From NCBI RefSeq assembly GCF_002027705.1, contig NZ_MBTG01000034.1, positions 186,001 through 250,000 of the forward strand: a stretch of DNA of 64,000 nucleotides, written 5' to 3'. Both the position numbers and the translations under genes were made by a program. The stretch is from Paenibacillus ferrarius (GTDB lineage: Bacteria > Bacillota > Bacilli > Paenibacillales > NBRC-103111). This document shows positions 56,683 through 64,000 of the stretch, piece by piece; the stretch's first letter is position 1, and every line of letters starts with the position of its first letter. Under the pieces are notes generated by a model. The model saw only the letters and a list, made by a program, of their open reading frames with translations. It was not told the DNA's origin and ran no database searches.

Positions 56683-57780
56683 ATGAAACAAAAAATGATC
56701 AGGGGTTTACTTTCTTTATCCGTAGTAGGACTGGCTTTGACTGGATGCGGGACAGCGCCTGCCCAAGATCAGGGGGCTGCGAGCACGGGCTCAGCTGCGC
56801 CTACGACTTCGCCGAAAGGGGAACCTACACAATTGGTGATTTCAACGTGGGGTTTTTCGGACGATTTCTTCAAGAAAGAAGTGTACGCTCCGTTTGAGAA
56901 GGAACACAACGTCAAGATTGTGCTGGAGATCGGCAACAACTCCGAGCGTCTCAACAAAGTGAAGCAAGGCAGCTCCAAAGTAGATCTTATTTATTTATCA
57001 GACTATTACGCGCAACAAGGCATTGAAGCCGGTTTATTTGAGAAGATCGATCGCAGTCGTGTTTCGAATTTGAAAGATATTTATGATATTGCCAAGGCGC
57101 CGCTTGGGGAAGACTATGGTCCTGCGTATACAATTGGCCGCTTGGGGATTGCCTACAATCCGAAAGCAACCGGCAAAGAGATTAAGTCATGGAGCGATCT
57201 GTGGAGTCCTGAACTCTCCAAGAAGCTGACACTGCCTAGCATTACATCCACGACGGGGCCGATGGTGCTTGATGCAGCCTCTGTTGTCGCTGGCAATGAG
57301 GCATTCAATGAGGATCAAGCTTTCGCCAAAGTGAAGGAGCTTAATAAAGGCGTCGTTAAATACTATGGACAAACGTCCGAATTCGTCAACATGTTCGCGC
57401 AAGGGGAAATTGCTGCCGGGCCGATCATGGAGATGTATGTGAAGGATCTGAAAGCGGCGGTGCCGGAAACGAAGTTCATTTCTCCGACTGAAGGCTCATA
57501 TGCCGTTATGAATACGGTCAATGTAATCAAAGGAAGCAAAAACAAGCAGCTGGCGGAAGACTTCATCAACTGGCATTTGAGCAAAGAGGTGCAGGAGAAA
57601 TCAGCAAAAGCGAAAGTCGATTCTCCTGTGAATACAACACTTCAGCTTTCAGCCGATGAAGCGCAAGGCATTACCTATGGGGCTGATGTCGTGAACAAGC
57701 TGCGCAAATTAGACATGAAATTCGTGAATCAACATCTTAAAGCATGGATTGACCGTTGGAACAAGGAAGTTGCGCAATAA
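56683..57780 (+). CDS. PotD-type ABC substrate-binding lipoprotein, probably for purine nucleosides
   Basis: 365 residues from ATG 56683, nine bases after GGGAGG (ATG 56677 is too close). Signal peptide with lipobox LALTGC, lipidated Cys22, then an iron/polyamine-type binding fold (VISTWGFSDDFFKKEVYAPFEKEHNV, DLIYLSDYYAQQ, INWHLSKEVQEKSAKAK). Family members bind polyamines, thiamine or other small cations and nucleosides. Its partners in the operon are a nucleoside hydrolase and adenine deaminase, so I infer a purine nucleoside or base as substrate. A strong hairpin (57791-57822) follows. Confidence 0.85.
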   Translation: MKQKMIRGLLSLSVVGLALTGCGTAPAQDQGAASTGSAAPTTSPKGEPTQLVISTWGFSDDFFKKEVYAPFEKEHNVKIVLEIGNNSERLNKVKQGSSKVDLIYLSDYYAQQGIEAGLFEKIDRSRVSNLKDIYDIAKAPLGEDYGPAYTIGRLGIAYNPKATGKEIKSWSDLWSPELSKKLTLPSITSTTGPMVLDAASVVAGNEAFNEDQAFAKVKELNKGVVKYYGQTSEFVNMFAQGEIAAGPIMEMYVKDLKAAVPETKFISPTEGSYAVMNTVNVIKGSKNKQLAEDFINWHLSKEVQEKSAKAKVDSPVNTTLQLSADEAQGITYGADVVNKLRKLDMKFVNQHLKAWIDRWNKEVAQ

Positions 57781-57790
57781 ATGAAATGAT

Positions 57791-57822
57791 GCAAAGGCAT
57801 ATGCGCATGTGTATGCCTTTGC
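57791..57822 (+). terminator. Intercistronic hairpin after the binding-protein gene
   Basis: GCAAAGGCATA / TATGCCTTTGC, perfect 11-bp stem with a 10-nt loop, followed by TTTCTT. Partial terminator or RNA stabiliser that would raise binding-protein mRNA over the genes behind it. Confidence 0.8.
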
Positions 57823-57854
57823 TTTCTTCATGAAGAGAGGAAAGGGGCTTAATC

Positions 57855-58787
57855 ATGACAAAGAAGGTCATCCTCGATGTGGATACCGGTGTGGACGATG
57901 CGCTAGGTATTTTACTGGCAATTCGCAGCGGAGAGATGGATGTGCTTGGGATCACCACGGTGAATGGAAACGTTTCACTTGACCAAGCGACCAAGAACAC
58001 CTGCAAGATCCTTCAATTGCTCGGGAAGGAAGATGAGATTCCCGTCGTTAAAGGGGCAGACAAGCCTTTGATGCGCCAAACATATTTTGAGCATCGCGTT
58101 CATGGCAGTGACGGTCTTGGCGGGGCATTAAGCGATATGGAGGTTCATAAGACGGCGGCCGAGGGACATGCATCGGACTTCATCGTGGACCAAGTGCGCC
58201 AGCACGCGGGAGAAGTCACGCTGGTCATGACGGCGCCGCTGACCAATCTGGCTATTGCCGTTATGAAGTACCCGGAGCTGGTCCATCAGGTGAAGGAAGT
58301 GATTGTGATGGGAGGCGTCGTTCTTGGCTTCGGCAATGTAACGCCAACAGCTGAGTACAACATGTACGTCGATCCCGAAGCGGCGAAAATCGTTTTCCAA
58401 GCAGGATTTCCAGCATTAACGCTCGTAGGGCTGGATGTAACAAGGAAAGCGCTGCTGACGGACGAACATATTCGGCAGCTCGGAGACTCCCCGATAAGCC
58501 AGTATATCAAGGAAAGCACAGCAGACTATATGAAGCGTTATTATGAACGCAACGGTGTTAAGGCCTGCGCGCTGCATGATCCTCTTGCCGTCGGGGTCGC
58601 GCTGAACAAAGAGCTGGTTACGACCCATCATTATTACGTTGATGTAGAGACCAGAAGTGAGCTGTGCGACGGACAAACCGTATGCGATTTCCAGAATCGC
58701 TTGTCCAAGGAGCCCAATCTTCACGTATGTACCGATGTATCGGCTGACGCATTTCTAGAGCTATTTATCCGCACGCTGCGTGCTTAG
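57855..58787 (+). CDS. Inosine-uridine-type nucleoside hydrolase
   Basis: 310 residues. N-terminal Ca2+-binding motif VILDVDTGVDDALGILLA (Asp cluster) is the hallmark; further TAPLTNLAIAVMKYPE and HDPLAVGVAL with an active-site His/Asp. Splits purine or pyrimidine ribonucleosides to base and ribose in the cytosol. Placed between the binding protein and permease genes, which ties transport to cleavage. GAGAGGAAAGG upstream of the ATG. Confidence 0.95.
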   Translation: MTKKVILDVDTGVDDALGILLAIRSGEMDVLGITTVNGNVSLDQATKNTCKILQLLGKEDEIPVVKGADKPLMRQTYFEHRVHGSDGLGGALSDMEVHKTAAEGHASDFIVDQVRQHAGEVTLVMTAPLTNLAIAVMKYPELVHQVKEVIVMGGVVLGFGNVTPTAEYNMYVDPEAAKIVFQAGFPALTLVGLDVTRKALLTDEHIRQLGDSPISQYIKESTADYMKRYYERNGVKACALHDPLAVGVALNKELVTTHHYYVDVETRSELCDGQTVCDFQNRLSKEPNLHVCTDVSADAFLELFIRTLRA

Positions 58788-58814
58788 CAATTCCAGGAAC
58801 AGGAGCAAAGCTAT

Positions 58815-59636
58815 ATGAAAAAAAAGTACTTATTTTACCTTTTGCTGCCGGGATTACTGTTCCTGATGGTTTTCATGGTGGTTCCGATTCTACTTACAAT
58901 AGGATCAACCTTTTTCGATAAAGGAACGTTTACGTTTGGCGGGTACTTGAATTTTTTCAAAGATCCTTACTTTCTCAAAATTGTGTGGACAACGCTGCGA
59001 GTCAGCTTGGTGACGACCATTCTCTGTATGCTGCTCGGATTTCCTGTGGCGTATTTTATTTCCAAACAAGGTCCGAGACAAAAGGCGATTCTGCTTGCTT
59101 TAGCGATTTTCCCGCTGTTGACGAGCTCTGTTGTCAGGTCGTTTAGCTGGATGATTATTTTAGGGAAAAAGGGCTTGTTCAACAATGCGCTGATCGCGAT
59201 CGGTCTGATAAAAGAGCCGCTTGATATTTTGTACACGCCGACGGCGATGATGATCGGTCTGATCCATTTATTTCTGCCGCTCATTATTATTACGTTGGTT
59301 GGTGTTCTCGAGAATATAGATCCTGATCTGATCAAAGCGGCGGAAAGCTTGGGCGCCAATCGGTTTACCGCGTTCGTCAAAGTCATCGTACCGCTCAGTG
59401 TACCTGGATTAATCATAGGCAGTATTCTTGTTTTCGTCGGAAGCTTGACCGCTTATACAACGCCGGCTTTGCTTGGAGGCAAGCAGCGGGTCATCTCGAC
59501 ATTCCTTTATCAGAATGCGATTACGCTCAACGATTGGTATCTCGCCTCCGTCATTGCCGTCATCATGATCGTCATCACCTTCGTGGTTATTGCGCTTATG
59601 AACAAACTGGCAACTAAATTAAATCCGAAGGGGTAG
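58815..59636 (+). CDS. ABC transporter permease, PotB type
   Basis: 273 residues with six TM helices; EAA-like loop AAESLGANRFTAFVKVIVPLSVPG (about residues 176-199). First helix YLFYLLLPGLLFLMVFMVVPILLTIGS. Spermidine/putrescine-type family, but the operon suggests a purine compound. AGGAGC upstream. Confidence 0.9.
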   Translation: MKKKYLFYLLLPGLLFLMVFMVVPILLTIGSTFFDKGTFTFGGYLNFFKDPYFLKIVWTTLRVSLVTTILCMLLGFPVAYFISKQGPRQKAILLALAIFPLLTSSVVRSFSWMIILGKKGLFNNALIAIGLIKEPLDILYTPTAMMIGLIHLFLPLIIITLVGVLENIDPDLIKAAESLGANRFTAFVKVIVPLSVPGLIIGSILVFVGSLTAYTTPALLGGKQRVISTFLYQNAITLNDWYLASVIAVIMIVITFVVIALMNKLATKLNPKG

Positions 59637-59640
59637 AAGT

Positions 59641-60429
59641 ATGCGGGAGAAAAATCGAGGGCTGGCCTTGTTTACGCTTCTTGTCTATATCTTTTTGCTA
59701 GGGCCGCTTGTCATTATTGCTTTTGCTTCATTTGAACCAGGGAGTGTACTAAAGTTCCCGCCGACAGGATTTTCATTGAAATGGTACCGCAATATTCTGG
59801 AAGTCAAGATGTTCATGACGACCTTCAGCACGTCAATCATCGTCTCATTGATCGGCAATTTGTTTGCTTTGCTGCTTGGGATTCCCGCGGCGTATGCGTT
59901 AAGCCGATTTGAGTTTAAGGGAAAGGCAGCACTGAATGCTGTGTTCATTTCTCCTGTGCTTATTCCAGGTATTGTGCTGGGATTCACCATGCTCAAGTAC
60001 CTGATCATTACGTATCACCTGCCGATTTATGCCGCACTGCTGATTGGGCATACGGTGATCATGCTGCCCTTCATCATCCGGGTCGTGGCATCGAGCTTAT
60101 CGAACTTCGACTTTGCGATCGAAGAAGCGGCATTAAGCCTTGGAGCCGGTCAGTTTAAAACCTTTTTCAAAGTGGTCCTGCCGAATATCAAATCGGGTAT
60201 TATCGCGGCCATTCTGATTGCTTTCTTGGAATCCTTTAATAATGTCGACATCTCCGTCTTTATGACGGGACCTGGTCTCAGCACGCTGCCAATACAGATG
60301 CTGACCTATGTGGAGAACCATTTTGACCCTACCATTGCCGCTATTTCGGTGCTGTTAATGATCTTCACTGCGGTACTTATGTTCATTATTGAACGGTTGA
60401 TGGGACTATCCTACTTTACCAAACGATAA
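59641..60429 (+). CDS. ABC transporter permease, PotC type
   Basis: 262 residues, six TM helices, EEAALSLGAGQFKTFFKVVLPNIKSG EAA-type loop (about residues 161-186, given here in shortened reading), second half of the channel. Starts four bases after the PotB-type gene, so translationally coupled. ESFNNVDISVFMTGPG near the last helices is typical of PotC proteins. Confidence 0.9.
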   Translation: MREKNRGLALFTLLVYIFLLGPLVIIAFASFEPGSVLKFPPTGFSLKWYRNILEVKMFMTTFSTSIIVSLIGNLFALLLGIPAAYALSRFEFKGKAALNAVFISPVLIPGIVLGFTMLKYLIITYHLPIYAALLIGHTVIMLPFIIRVVASSLSNFDFAIEEAALSLGAGQFKTFFKVVLPNIKSGIIAAILIAFLESFNNVDISVFMTGPGLSTLPIQMLTYVENHFDPTIAAISVLLMIFTAVLMFIIERLMGLSYFTKR

Positions 60430-60444
60430 CGGAGGCTTACGCCC

Positions 60445-61506
60445 ATGGCATTGCTATCACTGGAAAACATGTCGGTTGCCTATGACCAGCATTATATACT
60501 GAAAGACTTTAATTTAAGTGTTGAAAAAGGAAGTCTGATTTCGCTTCTTGGTCCAAGCGGGTGCGGGAAAACAACAACCCTGCGGCTTATCGCCGGATTC
60601 ATTGAAGCGAAGGAAGGCAAATTCGCACTGAACGGTAAAGATTACACACGCGTGCCTGTCAGCAAGCGCAACTTCGGATTCGTATTCCAGAGTTACGCTT
60701 TGTTCCCGCACTTGTCGATTTACGATAATATCGCTTTTGGCCTGCGTCTGCGCAAAGTGAGTGGTGCTGAGCTTGATCGCCGCGTCCGGAACATTATGGA
60801 TATCGTGAGCTTGTCCGGCTTCGAGAAGCGGTTCCCGAAGGAGCTTTCAGGAGGCCAAAGGCAGCGGGTTGCAATCGCGCGGGCACTCGTCATTGAGCCT
60901 GAGCTGCTGCTCTTCGATGAGCCGCTTAGTAATTTGGATGCCAATCTACGTGTCAATATGCGGGTTGAGATTCGCCGCATCCAGCAGGAGCTGGGCATCA
61001 CGACGGTCTATGTATCGCATGATCAGGAAGAGTGCTTTTCGATCTCCGATCAAGTAGCGATTATGAATAAAGGGGTTATTGAGCAGCTAGGCGCCCCGTC
61101 CACCATTTTCAAATATCCGAAAACAGATTTCGTGGCCCGATTTATTGGATTTACGAATTTTATCGGTTTCGATTCCCGCTTTGAAAGCAGCGAAGAGATC
61201 GCGCTTAGGGTGAAAGACTATATGTTTGCCGTATCCAAGCATCCCAGCAAGGGAGAACAGCTTGGCAAGAAGGGAGCTATTCGTCCTGATGATGTCGTAA
61301 TGGGCTTGTTAGAGGAATGGGAAGAAGGAGCAAACCGACTGACTGGCCGTATCAAGGTCAGTACGTTCCTAGGGAGAAGCTATCAATACGTCGTCGAGAC
61401 GGAGCTGGGAGATTTCACAGTGAATAAAGAAATGGAGCTTCCTTACCAGAACGGTCAAGAAGTTCGGCTGCTTTTTCCTAGTGAGAAATTAGTGTTAGTT
61501 GAGTAG
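60445..61506 (+). CDS. ABC transporter ATP-binding protein, PotA type
   Basis: 353 residues. Walker A GPSGCGKTT (about residues 34-42), Q-loop FVFQSYALFPHL, signature LSGGQRQRVAIARAL, Walker B LLLFDEPLSNLD, switch His in YVSHDQEE, and a C-terminal TOBE domain (about 270-350) typical of PotA/MalK-group ATPases. Powers the importer formed by the products at 56683, 58815 and 59641. Confidence 0.93.
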   Translation: MALLSLENMSVAYDQHYILKDFNLSVEKGSLISLLGPSGCGKTTTLRLIAGFIEAKEGKFALNGKDYTRVPVSKRNFGFVFQSYALFPHLSIYDNIAFGLRLRKVSGAELDRRVRNIMDIVSLSGFEKRFPKELSGGQRQRVAIARALVIEPELLLFDEPLSNLDANLRVNMRVEIRRIQQELGITTVYVSHDQEECFSISDQVAIMNKGVIEQLGAPSTIFKYPKTDFVARFIGFTNFIGFDSRFESSEEIALRVKDYMFAVSKHPSKGEQLGKKGAIRPDDVVMGLLEEWEEGANRLTGRIKVSTFLGRSYQYVVETELGDFTVNKEMELPYQNGQEVRLLFPSEKLVLVE

Positions 61507-61527
61507 TGTACGTGGAGGCGAAGTCAG

Positions 61528-63240
61528 ATGAAAGTCGATTTACTGATTGAAAATGTCAGGATTTATAATAGTTATTTCAAAACATTCATCCAAGGCAACG
61601 CAGCCATCTTGGACGGAAAGTTTCTATATATCGGGAAACGGGGCACTGATAGCTTCGAAGCAGCCGAACGCTTGGACGGACAAGGGCGTTATATGATCCC
61701 TGGCCTTATTGATATCCATCTGCATATCGAAAGCACCATGGTCACTCCGGAGACGTTCTCTTACTGGCTGATCCGCAATGGTGTTACGACTATCGTCCCG
61801 GAGCCGCATGAGATTGCCAACGTTTTCGGAATTGATGGGGTAAAGCAAATCATGAAGGCAAGCCAGCAGTGTGTAGCGGACATGTTCTATGCACTTCCCA
61901 GCTCGGTTCCGGCCACTTCGATGGAAACGACGGGCGGGTCGATTGAAATTGCGGATTTGGACGAGCTGCTGCGTACGGAACGTATTATTTGTTTAGGCGA
62001 AATCATGAACTATGTGGACGTCATCCAAGATCCCGACAGCAAAACCAACCACATCCTCAAGCATATACGCAGCCAGTATCCTCATCTGATTATTGAAGGG
62101 CATGTGCCTAAACTATTGGATTTGGATTTGCATCGGATGATTTACAGCGGTGTCGATTCCGATCATACGCATCAGAGCATCGAGGGCATGGAAGCCCGGA
62201 TCGCTGCAGGCATGTTTATCGAGATTCAAGAAAAGTCCATGACGCCCGAAGTGATGGCGTATTTGATAGAGCATGAGGTATCGGAGCATTTTTGCTTCGT
62301 TACCGATGATGTGATGGCCGATTCCTTCGAGCGGCGGGGGCACTTGAACACCATTGTCCGCAAAGCGATCGGAATGGGCATGAAGCCTGAACTGGCGATT
62401 TATGCCAGTACGCTTTCTCCAGCCAAACGGATGCGGATGCATGACCGCGGCGTCATCGCGCCTGGCAAAATTGCTGATTTTCAGCTGATTTCGAATCTGG
62501 AGCAGCTAACGATCGAGCAAGTTTATAAACAGGGGCGCAAAGTTTACGATGTACAAGAACCTTACACGTTCACGGCTAAGGCTCCTGCTTTCCCGGCGCA
62601 TTATTATCAAAGCGTTCAGATGCCGCCGTTAACGGAAGAGGATTTCACTGTCAACATCGATGCTGCGGATGATCGCTATGCGTGCCGCGTCATGATGGTG
62701 AAGGATGGATCTACGTTCACCGAGGAGCATCAGGTTCAGGCCGAAGTTCGGCAAGGGAAGCTAATCTGGCAGGAAAGCGGCAGAGGTCTTATTGCGACTT
62801 TTGAACGGTATGGGAAAAATGGCAACCGCGCCTATGGTTTAATCGGCGGCGATACGATCAAGCGTGGAGCTGTCGCAACGACGTATTCGCATGACAACCA
62901 TAACCTGCTTGTTGTCGGGCACAACCCGCATGACATGATGATCGCGGCTAACGAGGTCATCAACAACCAAGGTGGCTTCAGCGTTGTTGAGGATGGCAAA
63001 GTAATTGCTAGCCTTCAGCTGCCTGTTGGCGGCATTTTAACGGAAGAGCCGCTGGAGCAAGTGGCCAGTAAAGTAGAGCAGCTGTGCAAAGCTATGGTAT
63101 CGTTAGGCTATCGTCATTATAATCCGATCATGTCCATCAGCACGCATTCCTTGCCCGTTAGTCCTGCGCTTAAAATAACGGACTTTGGTTTAATCGACGT
63201 CAATAACGGCAAAGTTGTACCTTTAATCATAAATAGCTAA
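61528..63240 (+). CDS. ade: Adenine deaminase
   Basis: 570 residues, amidohydrolase with the ADE-type metal motif HLHIESTMVTPETFSYW, followed by PEPHEIANVFG, GHVPKL and VTDDVMAD; C-terminal QLPVGGILTEEPLEQVASKVEQL. Deaminates adenine to hypoxanthine for salvage. Last gene of the transporter operon: import, cleavage by the nucleoside hydrolase and deamination form a route from adenosine to hypoxanthine. AGGCGAAG precedes the ATG. Confidence 0.96.
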   Translation: MKVDLLIENVRIYNSYFKTFIQGNAAILDGKFLYIGKRGTDSFEAAERLDGQGRYMIPGLIDIHLHIESTMVTPETFSYWLIRNGVTTIVPEPHEIANVFGIDGVKQIMKASQQCVADMFYALPSSVPATSMETTGGSIEIADLDELLRTERIICLGEIMNYVDVIQDPDSKTNHILKHIRSQYPHLIIEGHVPKLLDLDLHRMIYSGVDSDHTHQSIEGMEARIAAGMFIEIQEKSMTPEVMAYLIEHEVSEHFCFVTDDVMADSFERRGHLNTIVRKAIGMGMKPELAIYASTLSPAKRMRMHDRGVIAPGKIADFQLISNLEQLTIEQVYKQGRKVYDVQEPYTFTAKAPAFPAHYYQSVQMPPLTEEDFTVNIDAADDRYACRVMMVKDGSTFTEEHQVQAEVRQGKLIWQESGRGLIATFERYGKNGNRAYGLIGGDTIKRGAVATTYSHDNHNLLVVGHNPHDMMIAANEVINNQGGFSVVEDGKVIASLQLPVGGILTEEPLEQVASKVEQLCKAMVSLGYRHYNPIMSISTHSLPVSPALKITDFGLIDVNNGKVVPLIINS

Positions 63241-63244
63241 TAGG

Positions 63245-63295
63245 AAAAAGCTAAGTCAACATGAGGGGAACCCGTGTGTGGCTTAGCTTTTTTTT
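63245..63295 (+). terminator. Terminator after adenine deaminase
   Basis: AAAAAGCTAAG / CTTAGCTTTTT stem around a loop with further pairing (ACATG... CGTGT), then an eight-T run; starts four bases after the stop. Confidence 0.92.
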
Positions 63296-63384
63296 ACGCT
63301 GGAACCCCGCCGCGTTCCCTCCCATGCCCCCAAAAAGACGGTCAGGACATATTTAGTCTCAGTGATGAAGTGATAGGCTTGTTT

Positions 63385-63569
63385 CATTGGAATAATTCCA
63401 ATGCAAGCTGGTTTCAAGAGCTTGAAGGATGAACTTCACTGGATATACTCCAATGGATAATCTGTAAAGATGGTATTTTGGGGTTTTAATGGAGATTTTT
63501 ATTGGATTATTTCCAGTGAAAGCTTGAAATCGGCCATTGAGGGCTGATTTCACTGGACAAACTCCACTG
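63385..63569. repeat. Four-dyad intergenic repeat, copy F (CATTGGA core)
   Basis: Dyads start at 63385 (CATTGGA-N5-TCCAATG), 63437 (CACTGGA), 63500 (TATTGGA/TCCAGTG) and 63551 (CACTGGA/TCCACTG); spacing 52, 63, 51. Most changes still allow G-T pairing. Intervening sequences match copy E (e.g. TGGATAATCTG after dyad 2, GAGGGCTGATTTCA before dyad 4). Confidence 0.9.
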
Positions 63570-63831
63570 AGAAGGATATATACCTGCTTCACAGCAAATA
63601 TGTCGTATAAGATTTTGATCGAATGGATCGGGGGAATCCGGCAGTACCGTCTCAATTTACATGTAAAAGCTGTGAAGGGGCTATGTATCCAGAGTATTAT
63701 AAAGGGATATATAGATACGAATACCGGGTCTCAGACCGGTTAGAGAACAAGGAAGTGGAAGGCAGCTCAAAGTAGAATAGAAGAGGGAGGGGTGTGAGGG
63801 TGGAAAGGCGCATTGCGGTGGGCCGCCAAAA
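63570..63831. other. Intergenic stretch without a gene
   Basis: No open frame with start signals was supported on either strand. Only the tail of repeat F and the minus-strand terminator border it. Confidence 0.6.
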
Positions 63832-63866
63832 GGACCGTCAGGATGCTTTCCCTGACGGTGTTCCTT
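63832..63866 (-). terminator. Terminator for minus-strand gene at right edge
   Basis: Read on the minus strand: ACCGTCAGG-GAAAGCAT-CCTGACGGT, perfect 9-bp stem, followed by CCTTTT. Supports a minus-strand gene ending at 63876. Confidence 0.75.
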
Positions 63867-63875
63867 AAACCTCAA

Positions 63876-64000
63876 TTAAAAGTGGCTATAAGGCATTTTG
63901 GGGACTATGATACTGCCGATAACGTATATCAGCGCGACTGTGCCAAAGCTGCAAAGAGCGGCAGCAACGGCAACGAGTCGCAGTAGAGTAGGATTGACCC
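63876..64000 (-). CDS. Partial membrane protein (C-terminal end)
   Basis: The minus-strand frame is open to the right window edge. The last ~40 residues contain one long hydrophobic segment (LRLVAVAAALCSFGTVALIY) and end IIVPKMPYSHF. A terminator lies ten bases beyond the stop. Too little is visible to name a family; it looks like the last TM helix of a membrane protein. Confidence 0.55.
   Translation of the reverse strand, partial: VNPTLLRLVAVAAALCSFGTVALIYVIGSIIVPKMPYSHF

Overview
The window looks like a chromosomal segment of a Paenibacillus-type soil Firmicute. An alpha/beta small acid-soluble spore protein at 55587-55796 shows an endospore former. Ribosome-binding sites are strong AGGAGG types, several regulatory sites look like Bacillus cre (CcpA) and Fur boxes, and the gene content is rich in CUT1 sugar ABC importers, YesM/AraC two-component pairs and glycoside hydrolases. 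No rRNA, tRNA, CRISPR array, complete insertion sequence or prophage was recognised.

Layout. 1-1192: end of an MFS transporter and a Dpp/Opp-type ATPase. 1324-3931: Fur-box-preceded efeO-efeB iron/haem uptake genes without efeU. 4074-7369: a TetR gene, a merR-SDR operon on the minus strand and a second SDR, with matching promoter/operator sequences. 7893-10191: a MerR-methyltransferase fusion and a Nudix-DUF4406 fusion joined by a 19-bp-spacer MerR-type promoter. 10423-14551: a small unknown protein, an NlpC/P60 hydrolase, a MATE exporter and an MFS exporter. 15146-19234: arylamine N-acetyltransferase, a LysR regulator and metE with Met-box-like operators. 19654-21129: selO. 21450-32454: a uronate-polysaccharide locus (three-gene ABC importer, GH88, Gfo/Idh/MocA oxidoreductase, YesM/AraC pair, heparinase II/III-type lyase). 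32539-35516: a solitary rpmF and a secreted beta-propeller protein. 35632-55244: about 20 kb of same-strand genes with short gaps: sugar ABC importer, LacI regulator, PfkB kinase, a broken lacZ, aldo/keto reductase, TIM-barrel isomerase, GH38 alpha-mannosidase and iolDCAJB. 55254-56420: a 46-aa zinc ribbon, a spore protein and a DUF2294/MpsC-like protein. 56683-63240: a Pot-type ABC importer interleaved with nucleoside hydrolase and adenine deaminase, a likely purine-nucleoside salvage operon. The window ends in a minus-strand membrane-protein fragment.

The most unusual signal is not a gene. Six intergenic spacers (7614, 14626, 19270, 21229, 32878 and 63385) hold a roughly 180-bp element made of four short dyads at nearly fixed spacing, about 51, 61 and 51 bp. 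Four copies use a CCTGC-N6-GCAGG/GCATC core and two use a CATTGGA-N5-TCCAATG core, yet the spacing is shared, as if two sequence families keep one architecture. I know no name for it.

The second most interesting proposal is that the 20-kb operon degrades inositol-containing glycans. Glycosidases and an importer sit directly before lower-pathway inositol genes, while the normal entry enzymes IolG and IolE are absent and an aldo/keto reductase and an IolE/IolI-fold TIM barrel stand in the same operon. All functions are inferred from sequence motifs and recognisable family features; no database search was run.
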